A stretch of DNA of 32,669 nucleotides from Caballeronia peredens (GCA_001544595.2 FCOH02000043.1:1-32669), one strand, 5' to 3'; positions 23,476 through 29,689 are shown, counted from the stretch's first letter. Made by a program: numbers and translations. The notes: generated by a model from the sequence alone, not told the origin.

Positions 23476-24420
23476 CTACCCAACATGCCTCCAGCCATCC
23501 CGAATAAGTTGGGCGCAAGCTTCATCATGATGGTCATCTCCATAGCTATTGACGACTGTCCCATCATCGGCAATGACCTGTGTTCCTTTCTCGTCGGTCA
23601 CGACCGTGGCGCGGTTGCCAGCAGTATCCCTAAATGTGTCTCGTTGACGCGTTGAGCCGCCATGCTGCGTAGGAAATGGCTTTACGCCGTAGGTTCCAGG
23701 TCGTACTTCCAGCCGGTTGATATGTAAGACCATGTTCCCGTTTCTGTCTTCTGTTACGAAGGCAGCTTCCTTTCGCGGGTTTTCGTAAATGCGCACCGGA
23801 TTCTTTATTGCCTTCCACGCCCCAAAGACGCCAGCGCTCAGGCCAGCAACCAAACCGAGGAACTGTCGAAAGCCGATGATGTAGCTTGAGTTGGTTTGGT
23901 TGAGGGTGTCGATGTAGTGCAGATATGTGCGCGCTGCCTCCTGGTAGAGAAGATTGAAGTGGTTGTTGATTTCAACTGCTAACCAGTAGCCGATATGCTC
24001 CCAGAAGCTGAAGGTGCCTGGACGTGGAAGCCAAGAGACGTTCACAAGCCAAGACGCTCCGACTGCTGAGATGAAAGCCGCGATAGCTAAGATGAGTGCG
24101 CGGCATATCACAGTTTCATAATAGATGATATGTGTGTCTTCATGCCAAATATCACTGCAAACGTGAGGTCGTCTGTCTACGAAAATCGAGCCCCAAGCGA
24201 CACGAAGCTTCTTTCCTTTGGTCGTCTGCGCAGCGTCAGCGTTAGTTGGGTCGGCAGATTGCTGCCTCTCAACCGGTTTGCTGAAGAAGTCGAACGGATC
24301 GCCTCGCTCATACTCCTTGTTCGCTTCTCCAGCGGACTTTGATACCGTGCGCTGAGTGAAGAGGGTGTTGAGGTCCTCTTCTAGGCTTAGATTGGTTGCT
24401 TCGTTCGCGTCATCCTTCAT
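23476..24420 (-). CDS. Coupling-protein membrane domain without ATPase, plus extra domains
   Basis: A 314-aa protein. EEDLNTLFTQ lies at 14-23. Residues about 76-208 are homologous to residues about 11-140 of the coupling protein: YYETVICRALI versus HYETVLFRALA, GASWLVNVSWLPRP versus GASWLINVSWLPRP, and TNSSYIIGFRQFLG identical in both. Thus both membrane helices and the periplasmic part are present. The Walker ATPase domain is missing. Instead there is a KPFPTQH segment (247-253) and a C-terminal domain (about 260-314) that also exists as the separate 57-aa gene at 16505. It probably sits in the inner membrane and could mix with, compete with or regulate the coupling protein at the channel. 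This is inference. The ATG has GGGGAAGACG upstream. It is the second gene after the promoter at 24773. Confidence 0.8.
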   Translation of the reverse strand: MKDDANEATNLSLEEDLNTLFTQRTVSKSAGEANKEYERGDPFDFFSKPVERQQSADPTNADAAQTTKGKKLRVAWGSIFVDRRPHVCSDIWHEDTHIIYYETVICRALILAIAAFISAVGASWLVNVSWLPRPGTFSFWEHIGYWLAVEINNHFNLLYQEAARTYLHYIDTLNQTNSSYIIGFRQFLGLVAGLSAGVFGAWKAIKNPVRIYENPRKEAAFVTEDRNGNMVLHINRLEVRPGTYGVKPFPTQHGGSTRQRDTFRDTAGNRATVVTDEKGTQVIADDGTVVNSYGDDHHDEACAQLIRDGWRHVG

Positions 24421-24452
24421 CGTCTTCCCCGCTCTTGTTGTTGTTATTGTTG

Positions 24453-24470
24453 ATGCCCGTGAGGTGGCTA
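24453..24470 (-). repeat. Intergenic hairpin cassette
   Basis: ATGCCCGTGAGGTGGCTA lies between the 88-aa and 314-aa genes, related to the other operon-internal hairpins (GCCCGT...GGTGGGC type), with an imperfect stem. Confidence 0.4.
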
Positions 24471-24474
24471 CGTC

Positions 24475-24741
24475 CTATTGTTCCTTGCTGGAGGCTTCCT
24501 CGCGGTTCAAAAGCTCTTGAGCCATGCGCATGATTTCTTTGTTTACTAAAGAAATTGCCAGTGCAACGTGAGCGATGTGTTCGCCCAGCACGATATTTTT
24601 TTGGCAGTTTTGGAGGAAGTCGGCATCAGTAGAGTTGAAGTCTTCCATCACCTCATTGAACCGCTCAAATAGTCGGTTCGTTTCTCTGCTGCATAGATTG
24701 ATATTCTCGACACTTGCTTCCATATTTTCTTCTACGATCAT
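24475..24741 (-). CDS. Small helical protein, unknown
   Basis: An 88-aa acidic, almost fully helical protein (MIVEENMEASVENINLCSRE...). It has no membrane or signal segment. GAGGAGACCGCC precedes the ATG. It is first in the transcript that also encodes the 314-aa coupling-protein-like protein. Heptad-like spacing of hydrophobics suggests a helical bundle or coiled coil. Function unknown. Confidence 0.6.
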   Translation of the reverse strand: MIVEENMEASVENINLCSRETNRLFERFNEVMEDFNSTDADFLQNCQKNIVLGEHIAHVALAISLVNKEIMRMAQELLNREEASSKEQ

Positions 24742-24772
24742 GGCGGTCTCCTCTTCTAGTTCTTATGTTTAT

Positions 24773-24842
24773 AATTTAACAAAATTGAACTTGAAGTCAA
24801 ATTTATATACAGCTTTTTGATGACTTTCCGACGAGCGGTAAA
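24773..24842 (-). promoter_or_regulatory. Promoter with the conserved upstream element
   Basis: On the minus strand TTGACT (24795-24800), 16-bp spacer, TAAATT (24773-24778). The element GACTTTCCGACGAGCGGTAA (plus reading) lies at 24822-24841. Confidence 0.65.
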
Positions 24843-24903
24843 TAGAGATATCAAGCGGGGTCAAGGGAAGAGGACAAAAGCGAAGGTGTGTTCTGATTGA
24901 TGG

Positions 24904-25113
24904 CGCAGCTATAGCCCCATGGAGATGGGGGAAGCGGTGTCGCCCGCGTGGTGCTTCTAAGAAAGGGGTTTTTCCTAGCCTTACCAAGCCAGAGAGGGTG
25001 CTGTAGGTTTCCCCCCAAAAAAGAGAGAAAACCCATCCAAATACATCATTGACGCCGAGCGCAGCGGAGATGAACTAGCCCCTGCGGGCTGAGCGAGAAG
25101 AGAACGGGCTTGA
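24904..25113 (+). ncRNA. Structured repeat, copy D (putative plus-strand RNA)
   Basis: About 210 bp, closest to copy C. The closing stem is CTATAGC/GCTGTAG (24909-24915, 25000-25006). The C-to-T change relative to copy C turns a C-G pair into U-G, allowed only if the plus strand is the RNA. CCCCAT/ATGGGG, GCGG/CCGC, AAGG/CCTT, GGTTT/AAACC and GCCC/GGGC (25078-25081, 25086-25089) are all kept. Confidence 0.6.
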
Positions 25114-25126
25114 TGAAGAAGTAGCA

Positions 25127-25143
25127 GCCCCCTGATTGGGGGC
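25127..25143 (-). terminator. Terminator of the 25.2-27.7 kb operon
   Basis: GCCCCC-tgatt-GGGGGC (25127-25132, 25138-25143) is a perfect 6-bp stem 8 bp after the stop of the lipoprotein gene. Only a weak T-run follows on the minus strand. Confidence 0.55.
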
Positions 25144-25150
25144 AGGCGGT

Positions 25151-25639
25151 TCATTCAACTTGGGACTTCACGTCGTAACCGAAGAGGTCGCTTAAGCGCA
25201 TGATGCTGTCGGAGCAGTCCAAATAGCCGGGTCCTGGCACGGTGCGGTTTGTGTCGCCATACATGCCAATGCAATATATCGAGAGGTAGATTTTCGCCCC
25301 GGCCCGATTGTCCATGCGTCTCGCGCTGAGCGAAATCATTCCAGGGCGCCATGGGCTGAGACTTGTATCGATGCGAGTGTCGTCATACTGCGTCAAGCGA
25401 GTGTATGAGTGCATCTCAATGAAGTTCTTGGTCATGCGCCATGCTTTCGCACAGGCCGCTTCCCCCGAGCAAGATACAACATTCCGGTTTTGGGCATCTT
25501 GCAGTTTCGGCTTGTCGTCCTCAAAGCGCTGGTTCCTCGCTCTGACAGCCGCATATTCTTCTGGAGTCGGAAGCGGATAGTTGGTGCAAGCGGAAAGCAC
25601 GAGAACTGCCGCTAGACCCACGGTCATGAGTTTATGCAT
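25151..25639 (-). CDS. Small lipoprotein
   Basis: A 162-aa precursor with signal MHKLMTVGLAAVLVLSAC and lipobox LSAC. The mature part has SCSGEAACAKAWRMT, a TRIDTSLSPW segment and a C-terminal pair of cysteines (YCIGMYG, YLDCSD). I recall plasmid- and chromosome-borne lipoproteins with this CSGEAACAKAW pattern but no assigned function. It is the last gene of its operon, before a terminator and a structured repeat copy. AGGCGACCATAAAA precedes the ATG. Confidence 0.7.
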   Translation of the reverse strand: MHKLMTVGLAAVLVLSACTNYPLPTPEEYAAVRARNQRFEDDKPKLQDAQNRNVVSCSGEAACAKAWRMTKNFIEMHSYTRLTQYDDTRIDTSLSPWRPGMISLSARRMDNRAGAKIYLSIYCIGMYGDTNRTVPGPGYLDCSDSIMRLSDLFGYDVKSQVE

Positions 25640-25764
25640 TTTTATGGTCGCCTGTGTGGTTAGGGGATGCTAGACGGCCGGCAATGATTGGACCGCTCGG
25701 AACATCACACACATGACGAACCCTAATGCGCTTCAGGCAGGTTTTACCATTTTCTGGTCAAGGC

Positions 25765-26139
25765 TTAGCTTCCGTAGCACACACGCAGATTGCCTTCCTC
25801 GTCCTCTTGAAAGTCTTCGACGTAGAGGTGAGTTCGGTGGCCGCTTTCCTGGCGAACAATCAGGCGGTCAGCGATGCGCCAGAGGTCCAGCCATGTAGGG
25901 TTTGTAACGGTCTCAGACGGTGCTTCCGTTTTGCTGGACGCGCGGTTCAAGCGACCCATGAAATAGACCTTGTATGTGCCGTCAAGGGCTGGCTGGAAGA
26001 GGTCAGTGACCCCCGTGACATCAAAAGTGGTCGCGAAGCCATGCTCGGTGCGCAAGGACTCAACCGTGTCATGAAGCTGGGTCTGGTCCGTCTTGGCGAA
26101 GGCAGACTTGCTGATCAGGTTGAGAAAGCGTGCTGGCAT
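25765..26139 (-). CDS. Soluble protein of unknown function
   Basis: A 124-aa protein (MPARFLNLISKSAFAKTDQT...) without signal or membrane segments. The C-terminal half looks like a small alpha/beta domain (WLDLWRIADRLIVRQESGHR, then THLYVEDFQEDEEGNLRVCY). No Shine-Dalgarno sequence is obvious at 26139. It lies 51 bp after the HAD-like gene. The 125 bp to the next gene hold nothing I recognise. Confidence 0.6.
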   Translation of the reverse strand: MPARFLNLISKSAFAKTDQTQLHDTVESLRTEHGFATTFDVTGVTDLFQPALDGTYKVYFMGRLNRASSKTEAPSETVTNPTWLDLWRIADRLIVRQESGHRTHLYVEDFQEDEEGNLRVCYGS

Positions 26140-26190
26140 GATGCGGTTCGGTGATTGCGGCGTGAGCTTACAGCAGCAAGAACGAGATGG

Positions 26191-26481
26191 CTATGCGACT
26201 TTTCGGGGCGCCGCGTCGTTGTAGATCCAAGCTGGTGTGTCGTCAATCCAGACATCAATCGTGATGCCCAATGCCGCGACGAATTCTTCCTTCGCCTTCC
26301 GGTCGGTGTAGATGACACGGCCCTTCTTGCTGAGCTTCTTCATGGTTGAGTTCGCTTCGCTTTCGTGTCGCATGGTCACAATCATGACGTTGTGGCCGGC
26401 TGCGGTGAAGGTGTCAATGAAGTGGTTCCAAGACGCAGGGTCTTCGGTGTAGGTGCCATCAAAGTCGAGGCTGATGTTCAT
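26191..26481 (-). CDS. Small HAD-superfamily hydrolase-like protein
   Basis: A 96-aa protein from ATG 26481, preceded by AAAGGAGACCAAC, the strongest type of site in this region. LDFDGT (5-10) gives the DxDGT nucleophile motif I, VMIVTMR (32-38) is motif II with Thr, RKAK (61-64) supplies the motif III Lys, and VWIDDTP (77-83) is motif IV with Asp-Asp. It is thus a minimal capless HAD phosphatase/nucleotidase-type protein of the kind often seen in phages and plasmids. Substrate unknown. It is also in frame with the upstream gene without an intervening stop (see the 26191-26901 entry). Confidence 0.75.
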   Translation of the reverse strand: MNISLDFDGTYTEDPASWNHFIDTFTAAGHNVMIVTMRHESEANSTMKKLSKKGRVIYTDRKAKEEFVAALGITIDVWIDDTPAWIYNDAAPRKVA

Positions 26482-26901
26482 GTTGGTCTCCTTTATTGTT
26501 GTTATTAGTGAAGGCTCGTAAGGTGAGCTATTCCTTGTTTCGTTTTTTCTTGGACTATTGTTCAATCGCTTGCCTGCTGGTGCGTTCCCGGGTGCCTTGT
26601 TTTCTCCTAATGCGAATATATGCTCCAAGCCGCTCTCAACATACCCGCTGATTAATTTAATGTTAATGATCGGTTCAGGTTTGGAGGAGATGCCCGGTAT
26701 CGGCAACAAAAAATGCATTGCCTGTTCTTTCGGAAGGAAGGTCGTCGCGGTTATCCAAAGAAGCCAGTAACTCACCGCACAGATGCAGATAGAGTAAAGC
26801 GGGGCAGGCATTGGCACGTGTGCGGGCTTCCGGCGTGTTGATGTCGTGGGTTTCTCAATGACCGTTACCTTCGCTGGGGCGGTTCTTTTGTTCATGTTCA
26901 T
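26191..26901 (-). CDS. Single-pass membrane protein whose frame runs into the HAD gene
   Basis: From ATG 26901 (AAAAGGAGACTGCC upstream) the frame stays open for 236 codons through the intergenic-like spacer and the HAD gene. Residues 1-125 are a membrane protein with one hydrophobic segment at about 34-58 (LYSICICAVSYWLLWITATT) and no known domain. A heptamer A AAA AAC (26542-26548) is in the correct phase for -1 slippage, and a -1 shift would end at TAG 26528-26530. The products could therefore be a short membrane protein, a membrane-HAD fusion, and separate HAD protein. A sequencing error in the A6 run is an alternative. Confidence 0.55.
   Translation of the reverse strand: MNMNKRTAPAKVTVIEKPTTSTRRKPAHVPMPAPLYSICICAVSYWLLWITATTFLPKEQAMHFLLPIPGISSKPEPIINIKLISGYVESGLEHIFALGENKAPGNAPAGKRLNNSPRKNETRNSSPYEPSLITTIKETNMNISLDFDGTYTEDPASWNHFIDTFTAAGHNVMIVTMRHESEANSTMKKLSKKGRVIYTDRKAKEEFVAALGITIDVWIDDTPAWIYNDAAPRKVA
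26512..26530 (-). repeat. Intergenic hairpin cassette inside the membrane/HAD junction
   Basis: AGGCTCGTAAGGTGAGCTA is nearly identical to the cassette at 26931-26950. Here it is translated in the open frame, which supports the idea that this junction was, or still is, an intergenic spacer. Confidence 0.5.
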
Positions 26902-26930
26902 GGCAGTCTCCTTTTTTCTTTTTTCAATGG

Positions 26931-26950
26931 AGGCTCGTGAGGTGAGCTAT
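26931..26950 (-). repeat. Intergenic hairpin cassette
   Basis: AGGCTCGTGAGGTGAGCTAT (GCTC...GAGC stem) lies between the 83-aa gene and the membrane protein gene. Confidence 0.5.
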
Positions 26951-26962
26951 CCCGAACGCTTA

Positions 26963-27214
26963 CTAATTTTGTTCTTCGAGGAACTTCAACCATTCCTCTC
27001 TTTTGGATCTCATAGACACAAATACATTTCCTGCGCAGACGGTCCAGAAGTCGTCGCCTTGCGTAGCAACCTTTGACATTAGAGCCTTATAGTCATCATC
27101 AGACATAGTCAAAATCGCAAGGAAAACGAATGGGTTCGGATCGCCAGCATCAGGAAATTTTTCTTCCATAAATTTCCCGAAAGCTGCGGTTCGTTTAATT
27201 TGTTCTTCATTCAT
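26963..27214 (-). CDS. Small soluble protein (shorter paralog)
   Basis: An 83-aa protein. Residues about 34-83 match the 157-aa protein encoded upstream: LTMSDDDYKALMSKV...GDDFWT...S-RSKREEWLKFLEE versus FYMSDEQFESVIAEV...GDDFWT...S-RSIRTGWLESLEE. AAAGGAGATCACC precedes the ATG. It is the second gene of the operon. Conserved GDDFWT suggests a defined fold, but I know no function for it. Confidence 0.65.
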   Translation of the reverse strand: MNEEQIKRTAAFGKFMEEKFPDAGDPNPFVFLAILTMSDDDYKALMSKVATQGDDFWTVCAGNVFVSMRSKREEWLKFLEEQN

Positions 27215-27246
27215 GGTGATCTCCTTTATTGTTGTTATTGGTGGAT

Positions 27247-27265
27247 AGCCAGTTTGGTAGGCTAC
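27247..27265 (-). repeat. Intergenic hairpin cassette
   Basis: TAGCCAGTTTGGTAGGCTA forms a TAGCC/GGCTA hairpin between the 157-aa and 83-aa genes. The sequence differs from the other cassettes but the pairing is retained. Confidence 0.55.
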
Positions 27266-27269
27266 ACCC

Positions 27270-27743
27270 TTATTGTTTTACGACTTTCGCGATTGGCCTC
27301 ATCGTGCTGGGCGGTTCAGTCAGAAATTTTATAATGAATTCAGAAAGCGTCGACTTAGTGTTATAGCAATCAAAATGGCTTGGCTTGCACCCACTGGCGA
27401 TCATGGATTCAAACTGTTCATCTATCGATTGGCGACCAGAATCAATAATCCTTTGGGTATAAGTTGAAGATGGTGTTTCTTCGAGGGACTCCAACCACCC
27501 CGTTCTGATGGATCTTCGCGATAAAAGTTGTTCCTTGTAGGCGGTGGTCCAAAAATCGTCGCCGTTGGCATCAACTTCCGCGATGACACTTTCAAACTGT
27601 TCGTCACTCATATAGAAGGCCAGATCGAGCATGTGTGGGTCCGGATGAAACTCATACTTAAGGGCATCGAAAGCATGTGCGTATTTTCTAATGATTAAAA
27701 GCATTTCTGGTGAGAGAGAGTGGTCAAAATTCATCTCGTTCAT
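27270..27743 (-). CDS. Soluble protein (longer paralog)
   Basis: A 157-aa protein from ATG 27743 (TGGAGATAACC upstream; the four extra codons of a longer frame lack a site). Residues about 36-92 are homologous to the 83-aa protein encoded next. The C-terminal ~60 residues are unique and include two cysteines. No signal or membrane segment. It is first in the operon from the promoter at 27777. Function unknown. Confidence 0.65.
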   Translation of the reverse strand: MNEMNFDHSLSPEMLLIIRKYAHAFDALKYEFHPDPHMLDLAFYMSDEQFESVIAEVDANGDDFWTTAYKEQLLSRRSIRTGWLESLEETPSSTYTQRIIDSGRQSIDEQFESMIASGCKPSHFDCYNTKSTLSEFIIKFLTEPPSTMRPIAKVVKQ

Positions 27744-27776
27744 GGTTATCTCCATTTGAGTGATTGTTATATTATT

Positions 27777-27848
27777 AATTTATCAAAATCAACCTTGAAG
27801 TCAAATTTATAAGCAACTATTTTGAGGTTTTTAGACGAACGGTTGAGG
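27777..27848 (-). promoter_or_regulatory. Promoter with a diverged upstream element
   Basis: On the minus strand TTGACT (27799-27804), 16-bp spacer, TAAATT (27777-27782). TTTTTAGACGAACGGTTGAG (plus reading) at 27828-27847 is the upstream element with several changes. Confidence 0.6.
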
Positions 27849-27953
27849 AAGGGGGTCGATACGGGGGGGGGCGCGTTGCTCGTGCGCATATGTAGTTAGA
27901 ACAACCTCTCGGATAGGTATACATAGTAGAAGCTAATAGGCATCGTGCGATTC

Positions 27954-28098
27954 TGTGGACAACGGCAAATTTTCGAGACGAATCAAGTATCTGACGAATG
28001 GACAACCGCACGGCTCCAGTGTGGGTTGAAAAAGGTTTACCCGGACAACTTTGCTCCTGTTTACACGAAGGGCGGGTTATCCAGTTTCCATCCACAAT
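27954..28098. other. Putative replication- or partition-related site with DnaA-like boxes
   Basis: The 27744-28112 gap has no gene. GGACAAC occurs at 27957, 28000 and 28043, exactly 43 bp apart. The first is part of TGTGGACAA (27954-27962), the complement of TTGTCCACA, one mismatch from the DnaA box. TTATCCAGT at 28077-28085 and ATCCACAA near 28090 are weaker. A run of nine G lies near 27864. This could be an origin, but no Rep gene was recognised nearby. Confidence 0.3.
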
Positions 28099-28112
28099 CC
28101 GTTCACAGGTCA

Positions 28113-28826
28113 TCAGACACTCCATTGCCCTACCAGACACGCTGAGAAGATGAACCCGTAAGCGAGTCCTGCCAGCAAGAGCAGGAAGTGATAAAGCGGC
28201 TGACTCATGCCCTGGTATCGCATGGAGTAGAGCGTGCGGTGTTGATCTTGAAGGGTCGCTTGTTGGCGGTATCGGATGCGATGGGCAAGCTCAACGGCTC
28301 TTCCAGTGATATTGGCGATGAGGTGCGGCGCACGTTTTGGCTTCGTCCTGCGGGTTACCTTCTTCGTGAAGAGAGAGGACAGGTCACGCTCCATCTCCGG
28401 CTCGGGTTCAATGCTCAGCCCGGATGGAATTGAGGTCTCAAAGTGCGCGCTTCGCAAGTAAGGCTCGATAGGCAGGCTTTGGCGATACAGGTTCGCGAAC
28501 GCAACATACTGCTGCTTATTGAGGGATAGCCGCTCTTGGGCGATGAGCCGATACATTGCTGGCGTGAAGCGTACAGAGTCCGATGACACGAGAAGCTGAG
28601 TGTCGTAGGTGTTATCCGCATGGTAGGACCGTATCTCTCCCTCGTCGGCTTTCTTCCAGGAACCGGGAAATAGAAGGGAAGTCTTCTTGCTTGAGACACG
28701 AAGCTCAAACTCGTGGCCGTGCATGGTCATGCGAATGACCTTCAACAGATGGAAGTTGCGCTCTGTGAGGCACTCGTGGATGATTGCCTCCTCTAATGCC
28801 TTCTTCAGGTCCTCGTAGCTGCTCAT
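28113..28826 (-). CDS. Protein with LFT motif and C-terminal membrane segment
   Basis: A 237-aa protein. The N-terminal part has a MHGHEFELRV strand pair resembling LLNGDYELEIR of the 288-aa protein at 31665-32531. At 145-156 it has EMERDLSSLFTKK, close to the EEDLNTLFTQ motif of the 229- and 314-aa proteins, followed by a very basic stretch (RRTKPKRAP). A hydrophobic segment at about 213-232 (FLLLLAGLAYGFIFSACLVG) ends the protein, suggesting a tail anchor. AAGGAGACGATT precedes the ATG. It is last in the operon from 29586. Function unknown. Confidence 0.65.
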   Translation of the reverse strand: MSSYEDLKKALEEAIIHECLTERNFHLLKVIRMTMHGHEFELRVSSKKTSLLFPGSWKKADEGEIRSYHADNTYDTQLLVSSDSVRFTPAMYRLIAQERLSLNKQQYVAFANLYRQSLPIEPYLRSAHFETSIPSGLSIEPEPEMERDLSSLFTKKVTRRTKPKRAPHLIANITGRAVELAHRIRYRQQATLQDQHRTLYSMRYQGMSQPLYHFLLLLAGLAYGFIFSACLVGQWSV

Positions 28827-28847
28827 AATCGTCTCCTTGTTCTTGTG

Positions 28848-28868
28848 TAGCCCGTTGGGTAGGTGGGC
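28848..28868 (-). repeat. Intergenic hairpin cassette
   Basis: TAGCCCGTTGGGTAGGTGGG and a following C lie between the 65-aa and 237-aa genes; GCCC/GGGC can pair. Confidence 0.45.
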
Positions 28869-28882
28869 AAGTCCTCCTTTGG

Positions 28883-29080
28883 TTACTTCCGGCCGGCTGT
28901 TTCGTTGAGCATGTGCTGGATGTCAGCCCACAATTCGGCGTTGTTGTCGGTTCTCATGCGCGAGAACCACTTGGGGCTGTTCCAGATGGCTGAGTTGTAC
29001 TCGGCCAGCGAGTTGGTCCATCCGCCTTGGTTCTTGGTGTCCTTGTTCTTTGGGTCTTGCTTCGTGATGTTGAGGCTCAT
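28883..29080 (-). CDS. Small polar protein, unknown
   Basis: A 65-aa protein from ATG 29080, chosen because AAGGGAGAACACAC lies just upstream. A longer frame upstream has no ribosome site and would run into the spacer. It is Lys/Asn/Trp-rich (MSLNITKQDPKNKDTKNQGG...WTNSLAEYNSAIW). No domain is recognised. Middle gene of the operon 29586-28113. Confidence 0.55.
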   Translation of the reverse strand: MSLNITKQDPKNKDTKNQGGWTNSLAEYNSAIWNSPKWFSRMRTDNNAELWADIQHMLNETAGRK

Positions 29081-29111
29081 GTGTGTTCTCCCTTTTTTAG
29101 TTGTTTTTATG

Positions 29112-29131
29112 GGTCGCCCCTGCTGGGCTAT
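29112..29131 (-). repeat. Intergenic hairpin cassette
   Basis: GGTCGCCCCTGCTGGGCTAT lies between the 150-aa and 65-aa genes; GCCC/GGGC form the stem. Confidence 0.45.
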
Positions 29132-29133
29132 GT

Positions 29134-29586
29134 TCATTTCAAGTTTTCTACCCCGGTGACTTCGTAAGTGCTGTCAATCGTAACTGGAGAGACAAGCCAC
29201 TCTCTGTAGTGAATCTTCACGAAGTGACCTTCGCTTGCTTCGATCTTTTTCATCATCTCGGGGTCAAGCGTTGAGAAGCGCCAGGTGGGAACATTTTCAG
29301 CATTTTGCTGGACTGGTGGGGTAGGTGTTGCGGTCGCAATCATCAAGCCTTCATAGCTCTTGTTGAACAATCCTTTGTAGCTACCTTTGACTACATATCC
29401 TGTGCGTGTGCCTTCCGCGAAGTCGGGGGCTATGCCGTGAATGTCTGCAATGAGACATATGGCTAGCAAGAAGGGGAAGAGCTTGGATATGTAGGAGTAA
29501 CCGAATGAATCGTCGTCTTCGCAGAAGAGCTTGAAGAATCCAAAGTAGATGGCGAAGAGTAAAGTGGTTATTGTTGTTAGCTCCAT
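29134..29586 (-). CDS. Two-helix inner-membrane protein
   Basis: A 150-aa protein with hydrophobic segments at about 4-20 (TTITTLLFAIYFGFFKLF) and 34-52 (KLFPFLLAICLIADIHGIA). A soluble part with GTRTGYVVKGSYKGLFNKSY and a conserved-looking WRFSTLD...HYREWLVSPVTID...YEVTGVE block follows. The soluble domain resembles a small beta-barrel-like domain seen in uncharacterised bacterial membrane proteins. This is a weak recollection. It is first in the operon from the promoter at 29620. Function unknown. Confidence 0.65.
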   Translation of the reverse strand: MELTTITTLLFAIYFGFFKLFCEDDDSFGYSYISKLFPFLLAICLIADIHGIAPDFAEGTRTGYVVKGSYKGLFNKSYEGLMIATATPTPPVQQNAENVPTWRFSTLDPEMMKKIEASEGHFVKIHYREWLVSPVTIDSTYEVTGVENLK

Positions 29587-29619
29587 GGCGATACCTTTTC
29601 TTGTTATGGTTATATTATT

Positions 29620-29689
29620 AATTTAGCAAAATGAAGCCCGAAGTCAAATTTATGGGGGCATATTTATTGACTTTGCGACGAGCGGCAGA
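29620..29689 (-). promoter_or_regulatory. Promoter with the conserved upstream element
   Basis: On the minus strand TTGACT (29642-29647), 16-bp spacer, TAAATT (29620-29625). TGACTTTGCGACGAGCGGCA (plus reading) starts at 29668. Confidence 0.65.

Noticed and set aside
24851..25036. Minus-strand frames of about 60-70 codons inside the repeat copies (also 17961-18176, 23272-23454 and 24769-24987)
   Set aside because: They encode similar peptides (for example KNPFLRSTTRATPLP) only because the DNA is repeated. The copies have different frames and ends, no consistent ribosome site, and variation that follows RNA stems rather than codons.
16147..25150. CRISPR array or integron attC array as an explanation for the repeated intergenic segments
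   Set aside because: Copies are about 200 bp, kilobases apart, lack regular spacers, and no cas or integrase gene is present.
2318..25716. Shared string CGGAACATCACACA at about 2318 and 25699
   Set aside because: A single short match, one inside a coding region and one in a gap, with no similar flanking sequence; probably chance.
27817..28140. 107-codon minus-strand frame across the 27.8-28.1 kb gap
   Set aside because: No ribosome site, low-complexity Pro/Arg-rich product, overlaps the 3' end of the 237-aa gene and the promoter of the next operon.
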